A stretch of 64,000 nucleotides of DNA. Origin: Nostoc sphaeroides. GTDB taxonomy: Bacteria > Cyanobacteriota > Cyanobacteriia > Cyanobacteriales > Nostocaceae. Below the pieces are notes generated by a model. The model was not told the DNA's origin and ran no database searches. It worked only from the letters and a program-made list of their open reading frames with translations. The translations under genes and the position numbers were made by a program. The DNA is taken from NCBI RefSeq assembly GCF_003443655.1, contig NZ_CP031941.1, positions 491,501-555,500 on the forward strand, in the 5' to 3' direction. Shown here in pieces: positions 28,082-38,239 of the stretch. Each line of letters opens with the position of its first letter. The first letter of the stretch is position 1.

Positions 28082-30166
28082 ATGGGCAAGGTAGTCGGCA
28101 TCGACTTGGGTACAACCAACTCAGTAGTCGCCGTTATGGAGGGTGGCAAGCCGGTGGTGATTGCCAATGCAGAAGGAATGCGAACAACCCCCTCCGTAGT
28201 TGGCTTTAGCAAAGAAGGCGAAAGGGTTGTTGGGCAAATGGCACGGCGACAAACCGTCCTCAATCCCCAAAATACCTTTTTTGCAGTGAAACGCTTCATT
28301 GGGCGCAAGTATGCCGAACTTAGTCCAGATTCCAAGCGTGTACCCTACACCATTCGCAAGGACGAAGTAGGCAATATTAAAGTTGCTTGTCCCCGTCTCA
28401 ATAAGGATTTCGCCCCAGAAGAAATTTCGGCAATGGTGCTGAAGAAATTGGCCGACGATGCTAGTCGCTATTTGGGTGAACCGGTGACAGGGGCAGTGAT
28501 TACAGTACCCGCTTATTTTAACGATTCTCAACGGCAGGCAACCCGTGATGCTGGCAGAATTGCCGGTTTAGAGGTGCTGCGGATTCTCAATGAACCAACT
28601 GCTGCATCTTTGGCTTATGGATTAGATCGGGGTGACACGGAAACTATCTTAGTATTTGACTTGGGTGGTGGTACTTTTGACGTGTCAATTTTAGAAGTAG
28701 GCGATGGCATATTTGAAGTTAAAGCTACCAGTGGAGATACGCAACTTGGTGGTAACGACTTTGACAAAGTTATAGTAGATTGGCTAGCAGAGCAATTTCT
28801 GGAAACCGAAGGGATAGATTTAAGACGCGAGAGACAATCTTTACAACGTCTGATGGAAGCGGCGGAAAAAGCCAAAATTGAGCTTTCTGCTGTCAGCGTC
28901 ACCGAAATTAACTTACCTTTTATTGCTGCCGATCAGGAAGGCCCCAAACATCTAGAAACTCGTCTAACGCGTTCTCAATTTGAAGGGTTGTGTGGTGATT
29001 TGGTAGGGCGATTGCGGACACCAGTGAAACGCGCCCTCAAAGATGCCGGACTCTCATCCAGAGACATTGAAGAAGTGGTGTTAGTTGGCGGTTCTACACG
29101 GATGCCAATGGTGAAGCAGCTAGTACGGGACTTGATTGGCATAGAACCTAACGAAAACGTTAACCCTGATGAAGTAGTGGGAGTAGGTGCAGCAATTCAA
29201 GCCGGAATTCTCGCAGGCGAACTCAAAGATGTGCTGCTTTTGGATGTCACACCCCTTTCTATGGGGTTAGAAACCATCGGCGGCGTCATGAAAAAACTCA
29301 TTCCCCGCAATACTACCATCCCAGTCCGCCGCTCTGATATTTTTTCTACATCCGAAAATAACCAGAATACTGTGGAAATCCACGTAGTCCAGGGCGAACG
29401 GGAAATGGCAGCAAACAATAAGTCTTTGGGACGTTTCAAGCTGTATGGCATTCCACCAGCGCCACGAGGAATTCCCCAGGTACAGGTGTCATTTGATATT
29501 GATGCTAACGGTATTTTACAGGTAACAGCCCTAGATAGAACCACTGGGCGAGAGCAGAGTATCACCATTCAAGGCGCTTCCACCTTGAACGAGTCAGAAG
29601 TGAATCGGATGATTCAAGATGCTCAAAAATACGCCGATGTCGATCGCGAACGTAAAGAACGGGTAGAAAAGCGGACTCGTTCAGAGGCGTTAATTTTCCA
29701 AGCAGAACGACAACTTAGAGAAGTAGCACTAGAATTTGGTATGCAGTTTGCCCGAAACCGCCGCCAAAGAATTGATAATATTTGCCGAGACTTAAAAGAG
29801 AGTCTTAAAGAAAATAGCGATCGCGGTATTGATCAAGCCTACGCCGATTTGCAAGATGCTCTCTATGAGCTAAATCGGGAAGTTAGAGAAACTTATGCTG
29901 AAGATGAAGATGACGACTTGTTTGGTACAATCCGTGACATCTTTACTGGTGATAAAGATAAAGAACGCGACTTTCCCAAAGATACATATCGAGAACGCGA
30001 CTCATACAGTAAGGACTATGGCAGAGATTACGGTAAAGACTATGGCAGAGACTATAGCCGAGACAGCCGTTCTTCCTCTTATGAAAGCCAAAGCCGTCCG
30101 CCACGTAAATCCCGTCCCAGCTACCAAGATAACTGGGACGATGAAGAAGACAATGATTGGTTGTAA
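28082..30166 (+). CDS. dnaK1: Hsp70 chaperone DnaK1-type
   Basis: ATP-dependent chaperone. The nucleotide-binding domain shows [17 protein letters not shown] (about 6), [17 protein letters not shown] (about 142) and [17 protein letters not shown] (about 190). The substrate-binding domain follows (about 385-600). At 694 residues it fits cyanobacterial DnaK1 (about 690) rather than DnaK2 (about 635) or DnaK3 (about 770). The C-terminal 70 residues are charged and contain [17 protein letters not shown], a low-complexity tail instead of the usual EEVD-like end. A dnaJ gene follows 217 bp downstream. Confidence 0.92.
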   Translation: MGKVVGIDLGTTNSVVAVMEGGKPVVIANAEGMRTTPSVVGFSKEGERVVGQMARRQTVLNPQNTFFAVKRFIGRKYAELSPDSKRVPYTIRKDEVGNIKVACPRLNKDFAPEEISAMVLKKLADDASRYLGEPVTGAVITVPAYFNDSQRQATRDAGRIAGLEVLRILNEPTAASLAYGLDRGDTETILVFDLGGGTFDVSILEVGDGIFEVKATSGDTQLGGNDFDKVIVDWLAEQFLETEGIDLRRERQSLQRLMEAAEKAKIELSAVSVTEINLPFIAADQEGPKHLETRLTRSQFEGLCGDLVGRLRTPVKRALKDAGLSSRDIEEVVLVGGSTRMPMVKQLVRDLIGIEPNENVNPDEVVGVGAAIQAGILAGELKDVLLLDVTPLSMGLETIGGVMKKLIPRNTTIPVRRSDIFSTSENNQNTVEIHVVQGEREMAANNKSLGRFKLYGIPPAPRGIPQVQVSFDIDANGILQVTALDRTTGREQSITIQGASTLNESEVNRMIQDAQKYADVDRERKERVEKRTRSEALIFQAERQLREVALEFGMQFARNRRQRIDNICRDLKESLKENSDRGIDQAYADLQDALYELNREVRETYAEDEDDDLFGTIRDIFTGDKDKERDFPKDTYRERDSYSKDYGRDYGKDYGRDYSRDSRSSSYESQSRPPRKSRPSYQDNWDDEEDNDWL

Positions 30167-30383
30167 GAAAAGTTAGGAGTTAGAAGTGAGGAGTGAGGAG
30201 TTAAAAGTGAGGAGTGAGGAGTTAGAAGTGAGGAGTTAAAAATTAAATCTTTCAACTCATAACTCCTGTAAAGACGCAATTAATAGCGTCTCTACTCAGA
30301 ACTCAGAACTCCTAACTCCTAACTCCTAACTCCTAACTCTTCTCTTTTAATTAATCTAAAATCTAAAATTTAAATAACTAACT
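30167..30383. repeat. GAGGAGT/ACTCCTA heptamers between dnaK1 and dnaJ
   Basis: Heptamers (GAGGAGT, GAGTTAG and variants) at about 30173-30238 face their complement (CTAACTC, CTCCTAA) at about 30297-30340. A GTAAAGACGC hairpin sits between them. The whole block can form a long cruciform or an RNA hairpin that separates dnaK1 from dnaJ. Confidence 0.7.
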
Positions 30384-31379
30384 ATGCAAAATTTGCCTAA
30401 TTTCCGCGATTACTATGAGATTTTGGGAGTATCTAAAGACGCCTCTGGTGAGGAAATTAAAAAAGTTTATCGGCGGTTAGCAAGACAATATCACCCCGAT
30501 CTCAATCCGGGTAACAAAGAATCTGAGGAAAAATTTAAGGATATTGGCGAGGCTTATGAAGTCCTTTCAGACTCAGCCAAGCGATCGCAATACGACCAAT
30601 TTAGCCGCTATTGGAAGCAAAAAGGCTTCGCGGGCAACAAACAGACGCCAAAGGCTAAAACCTGGCAGAGTAGCCCTAGCGATCGCAACAGTAATCAGGA
30701 CGTAGATCCAAGCCAATTCTCTGATTTTGAAAGCTTTATTAATCAAGTTATCGGCGTCAAAAATAAAAATACGGCAAGTAAGTCTAATAATGGCAATAAT
30801 ACCGATCCGTTTCGTTCCCCCAGAACAAAAGTTGCCTACACAGTTAGCCCCCCACCTCGCACTAACCGTCGAGATATAGAAGCCAGATTAACGCTCCCAC
30901 TAGAAAAAGCTTATCAAGGTGGTAATGAACGCATTCGTTTGGAAGATGGGCGATCGCTAGAAGTTAGTATGCCTCCAGGGATGGTAACAGGTCAAACCAT
31001 CCGTTTGCGGAACCAAGGCGTTGGTGGTGGCGATCTATACTTAAAAATTACCGTTGATCCCCATCCATTATTTAAGCTAGATGGTTTAAATATCCTCTGC
31101 CAAGTACCAGTTACTCCCACAGAGGCAGTTTTAGGAGGACAGGTAGAAGCACCAACTTTGGACGGGCCTGTAAAAATGACCATCCCTGAAGGAGTTAGGT
31201 CTGGTCAAAAATTCCGACTAGGGAATAAAGGCTACCCTAGCGATGACGGTAAACGTGGCGATCAATTAGTGGAAATTCAAATAGTTACCCCAAAAAATAT
31301 TACTCAAGAAGAACGAGAACTCTACGAAAAATTGCGACAAATTGAAACTTTTAAACCCCGTGCTGATTTATTGGGTTAG
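30384..31379 (+). CDS. dnaJ: DnaJ-type co-chaperone (CbpA-like, no zinc domain)
   Basis: 331 residues. The J domain (8-75) has the HPD motif in [10 protein letters not shown] (about 36). A Ser/Asn-rich linker follows (about 90-165), then a C-terminal peptide-binding domain ([52 protein letters not shown]). The Cys-rich zinc-finger domain of type I DnaJ is missing, so this is a type II/CbpA-like protein. It stimulates the ATPase of an Hsp70, and the partner is probably the adjacent DnaK1. Confidence 0.92.
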   Translation: MQNLPNFRDYYEILGVSKDASGEEIKKVYRRLARQYHPDLNPGNKESEEKFKDIGEAYEVLSDSAKRSQYDQFSRYWKQKGFAGNKQTPKAKTWQSSPSDRNSNQDVDPSQFSDFESFINQVIGVKNKNTASKSNNGNNTDPFRSPRTKVAYTVSPPPRTNRRDIEARLTLPLEKAYQGGNERIRLEDGRSLEVSMPPGMVTGQTIRLRNQGVGGGDLYLKITVDPHPLFKLDGLNILCQVPVTPTEAVLGGQVEAPTLDGPVKMTIPEGVRSGQKFRLGNKGYPSDDGKRGDQLVEIQIVTPKNITQEERELYEKLRQIETFKPRADLLG

Positions 31380-31536
31380 GAATGAGATAGCATATCCAGC
31401 TATTTATTAACCAAAATAATTTGTAATTAATGGTACAAATCCCTTAATTTATCAGTGGGGAAAAAATGTAATCAATATTTCAAGCCCTCTCATTTATTCG
31501 TAGAGACTTAACTATGAATTACGAATTATTTTGACC

Positions 31537-31836
31537 TCAACTTTCATCTTGAAAAATAGTTTCTATATCTTGTGAGCCGTGCAATATACGTGCAATTTCT
31601 ATACCTTCGTCTATTGGGCGATAAAAAATTAAATAATTTTTTACCGGAAAACTTCGCAAAAAAGGTGCTAATTCAGGTCGTTCTCTGCCCATTTGGGGAA
31701 ATTTAGCCAGTTTTGGAAAGCTTTCTCGCAGAGTATCAAAAAGTCTATTAGCAGCTTTTAAATTATTTGGCGCTACATATTTCCAGATATTTTCAATATC
31801 TTGCGCTGCTTGAGTAGAAATCCGAAATCGACTCAT
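31537..31836 (-). CDS. RelE/ParE-family toxin
   Basis: 99 residues with the ParE-like fold signature: ISTQAAQDIENIWKYVA (about 6), FPKLAKFPQMGRERPEL (about 40), FPVKNYLIFYRPIDEGIEI (about 63) and RILHGSQDIETIF. It is translated downstream of, and overlaps by 4 bases (ATGA), the Phd-like antitoxin. Acts by inhibiting gyrase or cleaving mRNA depending on subgroup, which cannot be decided here. Confidence 0.88.
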   Translation of the reverse strand: MSRFRISTQAAQDIENIWKYVAPNNLKAANRLFDTLRESFPKLAKFPQMGRERPELAPFLRSFPVKNYLIFYRPIDEGIEIARILHGSQDIETIFQDES

Positions 31837-32192
31837 ACAGAATCGCTGTCAGCCAATTTTTCCTGCCCTCGTGCTTTAATATTTGCAAAAAAAGCCGAAA
31901 GTGACTCGTCATTATATTCAGTATACTGGCCGCTCTCAAGTTGCTTAATCCCAATGTCGATCTGAGTGCGTAACGCTTCTAGTTTGAATTTTTCGAGTTC
32001 TTCCTCAAGACGAGCGAGTTTATCTATCATCTGCTGAAACGCTTGCGCTTCATGTACCACAACCTCCGCTTTCCCGTTTACAGTTAGTACAAGTGGCGAC
32101 TTTGTGGACTTAATTCGCTCTAGGTAATCCTTGGCATTGCGTTTGAAATCTGTGAGAGTTTGAATATTTTCGAGATTAATTTTGATATCCAT
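31833..32192 (-). CDS. Phd/YefM-type antitoxin
   Basis: 119 residues. The N-terminal DNA-binding fold is suggested by QTLTDFKRNAKDYLERIK and the strand PLVLTVNGKAEVVVHEAQAF (about 33-52). A long helical middle part and a disordered acidic C-terminus follow, which is the expected toxin-neutralising end. It sits just upstream of the ParE-like toxin with a 4-base overlap. A perfect ATAAAATATTTTAT palindrome is 20 bp upstream. Confidence 0.85.
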   Translation of the reverse strand: MDIKINLENIQTLTDFKRNAKDYLERIKSTKSPLVLTVNGKAEVVVHEAQAFQQMIDKLARLEEELEKFKLEALRTQIDIGIKQLESGQYTEYNDESLSAFFANIKARGQEKLADSDSV

Positions 32193-32212
32193 CGCATCTA
32201 ATTCAATGCTTT

Positions 32213-32226
32213 ATAAAATATTTTAT
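32213..32226. promoter_or_regulatory. Candidate operator for the Phd/ParE pair
   Basis: Perfect 14-bp palindrome ATAAAATATTTTAT, 21 bp upstream of the antitoxin ATG. Antitoxins of this class autoregulate at such palindromes. The sequence also resembles a -10 element, so this assignment is tentative. Confidence 0.45.
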
Positions 32227-32297
32227 CAAATACTTGACCTGCTCTGTCTTCTTCCGTCTTCACCAATCACAAAGGATTTAGAATATAAAAAATATCT

Positions 32298-32861
32298 TTG
32301 AGCAAGGTGACTCAAACAGCCGTGAATCAAAACGGGGCAATGCCACAAAGCAGTAAACCAACTTATTACTCCCTGCTAGGACTGCATCCCTCGGCATCGG
32401 TAATCGACATTCGTCGTGCTTATCGGCAACTGAGCAAACGCTATCATCCTGATACTACAGATTTGCCCACTGCGATCGCCACTCTCAAATTTCAGCAAAT
32501 CAACGAAGCCTACGCTACCCTTAGCCATCCAGAACGGCGCTTGGGCTATGATTCAAAAATTGGCTATTCTCGCTTTGCGGTGATTCAACCACCCCCTGAC
32601 TTGAACCGTCCCGTCTCGCGTCATGACTGGTCAAAATCAGCTTACCTCGATGCGAGCGATCGCCCCCTTTCATCTGGCGAAATTTTTGCTTTATTTATGC
32701 TGGTGTTAACATTTGTAGGTTGTCTGATACTAGCAATTGCCATTGGCTTAACTCGTGGTGAGGCTGCTTTTCAAACGCATTTGCTACAGCCAACTCCATC
32801 TGTACAACAGCAAATTAACCATGTATTGCAACTAATTACCCCTATAGTAATTAAAAACTAA
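32298..32861 (+). CDS. J-domain protein with C-terminal membrane segment
   Basis: 187 residues from the TTG at 32298; GTG at 32307 or ATG at 32340 (MPQSSKPTYYSLLGL) are alternatives and the ATG removes no conserved residue. The J domain (about 20-85) has HPD in KRYHPDTTDLP (about 50). A membrane helix follows at about 132-152 (IFALFMLVLTFVGCLILAIA). A J-domain tethered by one helix suggests recruitment of Hsp70 to a membrane. The DUF3143 gene follows 38 bp downstream and is often linked to it. Confidence 0.82.
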   Translation: MSKVTQTAVNQNGAMPQSSKPTYYSLLGLHPSASVIDIRRAYRQLSKRYHPDTTDLPTAIATLKFQQINEAYATLSHPERRLGYDSKIGYSRFAVIQPPPDLNRPVSRHDWSKSAYLDASDRPLSSGEIFALFMLVLTFVGCLILAIAIGLTRGEAAFQTHLLQPTPSVQQQINHVLQLITPIVIKN

Positions 32862-32899
32862 AAAATTTCCTAATCCAAAATCTAAAATCCAAAATTCCT

Positions 32900-33172
32900 A
32901 TGCCTCTTCTTCCCTCTGATACCCCGTTATATAATCATCCTCTGCCACAAATTGAACAGTGGCTAAAAAACCAAGGCTGTCAACAAGACGACACACAGAG
33001 GCATTGCTGGCATATACAGCGCCCTAGTTGGAAAGCTGAACTATGGCTCGATGTTGAGCAAATTGTAGTGCGATATGTCCAATCTGGGGAAAATGGGCAA
33101 GATATCCAACGTTCATTTAAGTATTCTCTTAGTCGGGATGATGTAGAACAAGCCGTGTTTTCTGGGCCATAG
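32900..33172 (+). CDS. DUF3143 family protein
   Basis: 90 residues, a small conserved cyanobacterial protein of unknown function. Recognisable stretches are TPLYNHPLPQIEQWLKNQGC (8-27), HIQRPSWKAELWLDVEQI and the tyrosine- and charge-rich end FKYSLSRDDVE. The ATG at 32900 lies 38 bp after the J-domain gene, suggesting one transcript. Confidence 0.82.
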   Translation: MPLLPSDTPLYNHPLPQIEQWLKNQGCQQDDTQRHCWHIQRPSWKAELWLDVEQIVVRYVQSGENGQDIQRSFKYSLSRDDVEQAVFSGP

Positions 33173-33283
33173 ATGAAGTGCTGAGTCCAGTTCATCGTAA
33201 AAATGTGATTGCCAATCTTGTAAGGTATAGCTGACAAAAGCGATCGCTTACAATTAAAGTTACTCCTACTTTGACAAAAATCT

Positions 33284-33556
33284 ATGCAAATCGTTCTGCC
33301 ACCTGAAGTAGAAGCCCTAGTTCAACGCCAAATCACTAGCGGTAAGTATCAGAACGCGATCGCAGTTATTCTTGCAGGCATAAAACTCCTGGAACAGCAA
33401 GAAGACATCTATCAAGGACGGCTGCAAGACTTGCAACAAGAAGCGCGTATTGGGCGGGAAGCATCCGGGCGAGGCGAAGTTGTTGATGGCTCGGCTGCAA
33501 TGGCTCAAATTCGCGCCAATATGCGATCGCGCTACGGTGTTTCGGACGAAGCATGA
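33284..33556 (+). CDS. ParD-like antitoxin
   Basis: 90 residues. The start MQIVLPPEVEALVQRQITSG is the ribbon-helix-helix type DNA-binding segment (LPPEVEALVQRQI, NAIAVILAGIKLLEQQE), and the C-terminal half is charged and probably disordered. It overlaps the ParE gene by 4 bases (ATGA). A weak inverted repeat AAAGT/ACTTT (about 33257-33273) lies upstream and may be its operator. Confidence 0.83.
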   Translation: MQIVLPPEVEALVQRQITSGKYQNAIAVILAGIKLLEQQEDIYQGRLQDLQQEARIGREASGRGEVVDGSAAMAQIRANMRSRYGVSDEA

Positions 33557-33858
33557 CACCACAATTTCGCCTTACCAAACCCGCAATTCAAGATATCGAG
33601 CAAATAGCAGATTATATTGCGAGACAATCTGGTTTGGCTCAGTCTGAGGGTTTTTTAAGTAAGCTGGACGCGAAATTTGCCCAAATTGCTCAGTTCCCTC
33701 GTCTCGGACGATTACGTGATGAAATTTTACCTGGTATCCGTAGCCTCTCAATAGATAATTACCTCATCCTCTACATGCCCATAGAGCAAGATGTGGAGAT
33801 TTTCCGTGTCGTCAGTGGCTATCGAGATATCAAAGCCCTATTTCACGACGATTCTTGA
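33553..33858 (+). CDS. ParE-family toxin
   Basis: 101 residues. FRLTKPAIQDIEQIADYIARQ (about 4-24), DAKFAQIAQFPRLGRLRDEI, SIDNYLILYMPIEQDVEIF and VVSGYRDIKALF match the RelE/ParE fold. It is coupled to the upstream ParD-like gene. Its stop is one base from the convergent uppS stop at 33860. It resembles the other two ParE-like toxins in the window only in fold, not as an obvious recent duplicate. Confidence 0.87.
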   Translation: MTPQFRLTKPAIQDIEQIADYIARQSGLAQSEGFLSKLDAKFAQIAQFPRLGRLRDEILPGIRSLSIDNYLILYMPIEQDVEIFRVVSGYRDIKALFHDDS

Positions 33859-33859
33859 T

Positions 33860-34609
33860 TTACACTTTACCAAATCGCCGTTCGCGTTGTTGGTAGGCAC
33901 ATAAGGCGCGGTGAAACTCAGCCCGATCAAAATCGGGCCAGAGAGCATCGGTGATGTAAATTTCTCCATAAGCCATTTGCCAGAGCAGGAAATTTGAAAG
34001 ACGCATTTCTCCACTGGTGCGAATTAGCAAATCTGGGTCAATAATTCCGGCTGTGTACAAGTGGCTTTCAAATACCTGTTCATTAATTTCATCGGGTTGT
34101 AGCAGACCTTGCTGGACTTGTTTTGCGATCGCTTGACAAGCTTGTAAAATCTCCTGTCGTCCGCCATAATTAGTTGCTACTGAAAACCGGATACCACCAT
34201 TATCCTTGGTTGCTTCCATTGAACGGGATATTTCTTGTTGGAGCGATCGTGGGAGAGCCTGCAAATTTCCCACAAACTTAATTTGCACATTCTCTTCGAC
34301 CATTTCCCGCAATTCTTGGCGCAAAACTCTTTGAAACAGAGTCATCAAAAAATCTACTTCTTCTTGCGGCCTTTTCCAGTTCTCCGTTGAGAAAGCATAA
34401 GCCGTCAGCGCCTGAATTCCCCAATCCTGACAACAACGAAGTAAATCCTTAAGAGCATCTACTCCGCGCTTATGGCCCATAATCCGAGGTAAACCCTGAC
34501 GTTTAGCCCATCGACCATTGCCATCCATAATCACCGCAACGTGCTGCGGCAATAGTTCTTGTTTTAAATCAGTAGGCAAATCTTGCAGTTTAGTTTGTTG
34601 TGCTGTCAT
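33860..34609 (-). CDS. uppS: Isoprenyl transferase (undecaprenyl diphosphate synthase)
   Basis: Makes the C55 polyprenyl diphosphate lipid carrier needed for peptidoglycan and polysaccharide export, by cis condensation of isopentenyl diphosphate. 249 residues with the signature [20 protein letters not shown] (about 23-42), [10 protein letters not shown] (about 91), [23 protein letters not shown] (about 207; shown in part) and RIRTSGE-type [13 protein letters not shown]. Full length. It overlaps the cdaA gene by 4 bases and lies downstream of lysA. Confidence 0.95.
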   Translation of the reverse strand: MTAQQTKLQDLPTDLKQELLPQHVAVIMDGNGRWAKRQGLPRIMGHKRGVDALKDLLRCCQDWGIQALTAYAFSTENWKRPQEEVDFLMTLFQRVLRQELREMVEENVQIKFVGNLQALPRSLQQEISRSMEATKDNGGIRFSVATNYGGRQEILQACQAIAKQVQQGLLQPDEINEQVFESHLYTAGIIDPDLLIRTSGEMRLSNFLLWQMAYGEIYITDALWPDFDRAEFHRALCAYQQRERRFGKV

Positions 34610-35529
34610 TTTTTATCTCGAGAAGCGGTCGATGGTAATCTGAGTAAACGTGAAACCAGTGTTCGTGTCTTACTACCTATCTGACGAACAAAACTTAACA
34701 GACCAGGAGCTACAGCTTCCCTATCCACGATTGGGGACAAAAGAGCCTCTAATGACTCTTTCAGCTTCCTAATCGTCAGGGGTCTATTTAGGGTTCCCCG
34801 TTCCGCTAAGGAAATAGAACCCGTTTCTTCAGACACAACGACACAAATGCAATTTTCGATCCGCTCAGTAATTCCCATTGCCGCCCGGTGGCGTGTTCCC
34901 AACTGGCGCGAGGCTGTGCGTCCCGAAAGTGGTAAAATTATACCCGATGAGATGATCCGTGAGCCACGAATCAATGTAGCCCCATCGTGTAACAAAGTTT
35001 TCGGCTGAAAAATTGTCTGGATTAGTTCTTTAGAAACCTCCGCATTTAGCTTTACTCCTGGCACAGAAAAATCTCGCTCATCTATTGGCCCTGTGGTTTC
35101 CACAATTAGTAAAGCTCCAATGCGGTTTTTTGACAATTCTTTAACAGCCTCAACAATTTCATCAATTACACTATCAGATTTGGGGATTGCCAGCCGGTCG
35201 GGTTGAAACAACTGGCGGAATTCGCCACGCCCCAATTGTTCCAAAAACCGCCGAAACTCTGACTGTAAAGCAACTGCCATCGCTACAGCACAACCAATCA
35301 CCAACTTTTCCAGTACAAAATTTAGCAGAGGTAGTCCTAGTCTGCCACTTAGTGCGGAGGCTAGCATTAAGATAATGAATCCCCTCACCATCCACAGTGT
35401 CCGGCGCTCACTAATAATAACTAGTATCATGTACGTCAGCGCCAGCACTAACACAATATCCAGAGTCCCAAGTAGCAAGGACTGTGACCATCCTAGGTTT
35501 ATCAGCCATTGCTTCCACCAATCTCTCAT
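34606..35529 (-). CDS. cdaA: Diadenylate cyclase CdaA
   Basis: Makes cyclic di-AMP, an osmotic and cell-wall signalling molecule. 307 residues with three N-terminal membrane segments (about 10-80) and a DAC domain (about 105-230). The catalytic motifs are [14 protein letters not shown] (DGA, about 178) and [11 protein letters not shown] (RHR, about 213). The C-terminal tail is basic ([14 protein letters not shown]). In Gram-positives cdaA is linked to cell-wall genes; here it is between lysA and uppS. Confidence 0.93.
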   Translation of the reverse strand: MRDWWKQWLINLGWSQSLLLGTLDIVLVLALTYMILVIISERRTLWMVRGFIILMLASALSGRLGLPLLNFVLEKLVIGCAVAMAVALQSEFRRFLEQLGRGEFRQLFQPDRLAIPKSDSVIDEIVEAVKELSKNRIGALLIVETTGPIDERDFSVPGVKLNAEVSKELIQTIFQPKTLLHDGATLIRGSRIISSGIILPLSGRTASRQLGTRHRAAMGITERIENCICVVVSEETGSISLAERGTLNRPLTIRKLKESLEALLSPIVDREAVAPGLLSFVRQIGSKTRTLVSRLLRLPSTASRDKK

Positions 35530-35557
35530 GACATCTGGATTACACTTTTGCCTCTAA

Positions 35558-35652
35558 TTACATTTAGTCATTAGTCATTGGTCATTTGTCATTAGTCATT
35601 TGTAATTAATTCCTAATCTAATGACTAATGACTAAGGACTAAGGACTAATGA
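35558..35652. repeat. TCATTAG/TAATGAC heptamers between cdaA and lysA
   Basis: Units TCATTAG or TCATTGG, then the complementary TAATGAC/TAAGGAC run from about 35565 to 35650. They can form a long hairpin that may reduce readthrough from lysA into cdaA. Confidence 0.65.
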
Positions 35653-37062
35653 CTAAATTTTCAGCCTTTCTGGTAGGCGATCTTGTCGAATTAAATCTTG
35701 ATAAGTTTCACGTTGCAAAATTAAATTTGCTTCGCCATTCGCCACAACAACTGCTGCCGATCGCGGCAAGCGGTTGTAGTTAGATGCCATACTGTAATTG
35801 TACGCACCAGTTCCCATAACTACGAGAATATCTCCTGGTTCAGTCTTTGGAAGTAGTGCATTCTTAATCAGAATATCTCCTGATTCACAATGTTTCCCAG
35901 CAATTGTGACTGTTTCGGTCAAGGGAGAAGACATTTTATTAGCAACAACTGCCCGATAAACTGATTGGTAAGTAATCGGACGGGGATTATCAGACATTCC
36001 CCCATCGATCGCTACGTAGGTACGAATTTCTGGGATAACTTTGGATGAACCAATAGTATAGGCAGTGACGCAAGCTGTGGCAATTAGCGATCGCCCTGGT
36101 TCACACAATAATTTTGGTAAAGGTAAATTTTCGTCCGCACAAGCTTCTTGAATTACTTCACAAATCGGCTTCACCCACTCTTCAATACTAGGGGGATCGT
36201 CTGATTCTGTGTACTTAATCCCTAAACCGCCACCAACATTTAACTCTGTCAGTTTTAAACCATACTTTGCCGCTTCCCGCAACCACTGCACCATCAAAGC
36301 TGCTAAATCTCGATGCGGTTGGCGTTCAAAAATTTGGGAACCGATATGAGCATGTAACCCTACGCAGTTAAGGAAAGACTGTTTGCTGACAAAAGTAAAT
36401 AATTCCTCTAACTCATTTGGATCAAAACCAAATTTACTATCTAGTTGCCCCGTGCGGATATATTCATGTGTGTGACATTCAATACCTGGGGTCAGACGCA
36501 ACAGGAATCGAGGCTGTACAGAGGGAGAATTTGCCCTCTCGACAATTTCTACCAAAGTGCGTAACTCGTGCCAGTTATCCACCACAATAGTGCAACCGAC
36601 TTCAGTGGCAAAAATCAGTTCTTCACGAGATTTATTGTTGTTATGAAGATAGATTTTCTCAGGATTGACACCTGCTTGCAGCGCGGTGTAAAGTTCACCG
36701 CCTGATGCAACATCAATTCCTAAACCAACGGAAGCCGCGATCGCACAAATTGCTAAACAATTCCAAGCTTTTGAGGCGTACAATACTTGAGATTCACCCT
36801 TGTAGTATTGCTTAAAAGCATCTCGGTATTGCTGACAAGCCGAACGCAGGGTTTCTTCATCTAAAATATATAAAGGTGAACCAAACTGCTCAACTAGGGT
36901 TGTGACATCACACCCACCAATTTCCAAGGAGTCATGATTATGGACTCTGGCAGTTAAGGGTAAAAGTTCCTGATTAGGCGATGGATTTGCCTTGGTGTCG
37001 TGCCTTTGAGGTAAATATTGACTTCCAGAATGTTGAACCCCAGTGGGGTGAGTCGATACCAT
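35653..37062 (-). CDS. lysA: Diaminopimelate decarboxylase
   Basis: PLP enzyme converting meso-diaminopimelate to lysine. 469 residues with a usual N-terminal cyanobacterial extension of about 50 residues. The PLP lysine is in LYASKAWNCLA (about 98), and active-site blocks are GLHAHIGSQIF (about 240), ELNVGGGLGI (about 272), LCEPGRSLIATA (about 318) and HCESGDIL (about 393). The same-strand genes cdaA and uppS follow, separated from it by a repeat. rimI is divergent. Confidence 0.95.
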   Translation of the reverse strand: MVSTHPTGVQHSGSQYLPQRHDTKANPSPNQELLPLTARVHNHDSLEIGGCDVTTLVEQFGSPLYILDEETLRSACQQYRDAFKQYYKGESQVLYASKAWNCLAICAIAASVGLGIDVASGGELYTALQAGVNPEKIYLHNNNKSREELIFATEVGCTIVVDNWHELRTLVEIVERANSPSVQPRFLLRLTPGIECHTHEYIRTGQLDSKFGFDPNELEELFTFVSKQSFLNCVGLHAHIGSQIFERQPHRDLAALMVQWLREAAKYGLKLTELNVGGGLGIKYTESDDPPSIEEWVKPICEVIQEACADENLPLPKLLCEPGRSLIATACVTAYTIGSSKVIPEIRTYVAIDGGMSDNPRPITYQSVYRAVVANKMSSPLTETVTIAGKHCESGDILIKNALLPKTEPGDILVVMGTGAYNYSMASNYNRLPRSAAVVVANGEANLILQRETYQDLIRQDRLPERLKI

Positions 37063-37154
37063 AACTATAAAAATTTTCCTTGTTCAAATTACGGGCTTTG
37101 AATTTGTCTCCCGATTCCCAGTGTACAAAGGGTTTGTAACGTTATTCAATAAAT

Positions 37155-37706
37155 GTGATCTCATTAGACTTAGAAATTAAATTACTGACATTAGAAAATC
37201 TCAGTGCTATTCTGGAACTCGATCAAGCTTGTTTTGGTGGACTTTGGACTCTCGATGGCTACAAACGAGAATTGGATAGTCCCAACAGCGATATACTCGG
37301 CTTGTTTTCCCCCTCCTCCAGCACAAGTTTGCTAGGAATGGGTTGCTTTTGGTCAATTTTAGATGAAGCTCACATTACAATTTTGGCGGTTCATCCTCAA
37401 TATCACCGTAAAGGTTTGGGTGCAGCTTTATTATATTCACTCATTAAGACAGCTTGCGATCGCAAAATGGAGCGAGCTACCCTCGAAGTCCGAGCTTCCA
37501 ACTTGGCGGCAATATCTTTATATCAAAAATTTGGCTTTCAAACAGCTGGGCGGCGGCGGCGTTACTACCAAGATAACGATGAGGATGCTTTAATCCTTTG
37601 GCTGCCAGATTTACAACACCGCAAATTTAAAGCAACTTTAGACCAATGGTATTCCATTGTCAGCGATCGCCTCGAAAAATCCTCTTGGCACTTGCTTTTT
37701 AAGTAG
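37155..37706 (+). CDS. rimI: GNAT acetyltransferase, RimI (ribosomal S18 alanine N-acetyltransferase-like)
   Basis: 183 residues starting at GTG (an in-frame ATG is not available; the ATG two bases upstream is followed by TGA in its frame). The acetyl-CoA site is VHPQYHRKGLGAALLYSLI (about 77-95) and the RimI-like end is NLAAISLYQKFGFQTAGRRRRYY. It is divergent from lysA, 92 bp apart. Assignment as RimI rather than another GNAT member rests on the NxxAxxLYxKxGF pattern. Confidence 0.83.
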   Translation: MISLDLEIKLLTLENLSAILELDQACFGGLWTLDGYKRELDSPNSDILGLFSPSSSTSLLGMGCFWSILDEAHITILAVHPQYHRKGLGAALLYSLIKTACDRKMERATLEVRASNLAAISLYQKFGFQTAGRRRRYYQDNDEDALILWLPDLQHRKFKATLDQWYSIVSDRLEKSSWHLLFK

Positions 37707-38239
37707 GTAGGCGAGAAAATTTATAACTATGTACAAACGGAGCAAAGTGAAGCAATCACATGGGTTTTAAACTTTCTACATTTTGTTATATAGTTAGGTT
37801 TATTTGCGCCTACCTATTTAGTTGGGTATGAGTAATTTGGAATTACTGGCGCTTGCGATCGGCTTCAGCAAAAAAATGTAACTTTACCGCGCCTATTTTT
37901 ATTCAAATGTTTTATCTAAAAACTCATTCATATAAGTAAATTATATATTAATTATTTTTGCTTGATATTAAAAAATATATATGTTAAATATAAATGTTTG
38001 GGATTGAGTCAAGAAACCCTTAATCTAAGCAGTCAGCTATTTGTAATAAATCCCAAAAAGGCTGGTGAACTAAAGCTCCTCAGTACACTAGCCAGATAAG
38101 AGTAGTCAATAGTTAACAATTAGCCCATCAACTAAAGTCATAGCTTCAGGATGTCTATAATCTGTTATACAGGCATCCAAAAGCTTTGCCTGTGCTAAAA
38201 TCAGCATACCGGCACGACCGCAGATGATGGGATAAAGCC
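37707..38239. other. Intergenic region upstream of clpC
   Basis: 533 bp. GTAGGTAGGCG near 37704 is inverted at about 37806 (GCGCCTACCTA), bracketing 100 bp, and may be a repeat. From 37900 to 38000 it is very AT-rich. The clpC promoter probably lies in the last 150 bp; there is no visible CtsR-type repeat. No ORF above 40 codons looks coding. Confidence 0.4.

Noticed and set aside
30167..30340. Heptamer blocks as CRISPR or origin iterons
   Set aside because: Simple heptamers with an inverted complement, as found at many other sites in this window; no dnaA gene or DnaA-box cluster.
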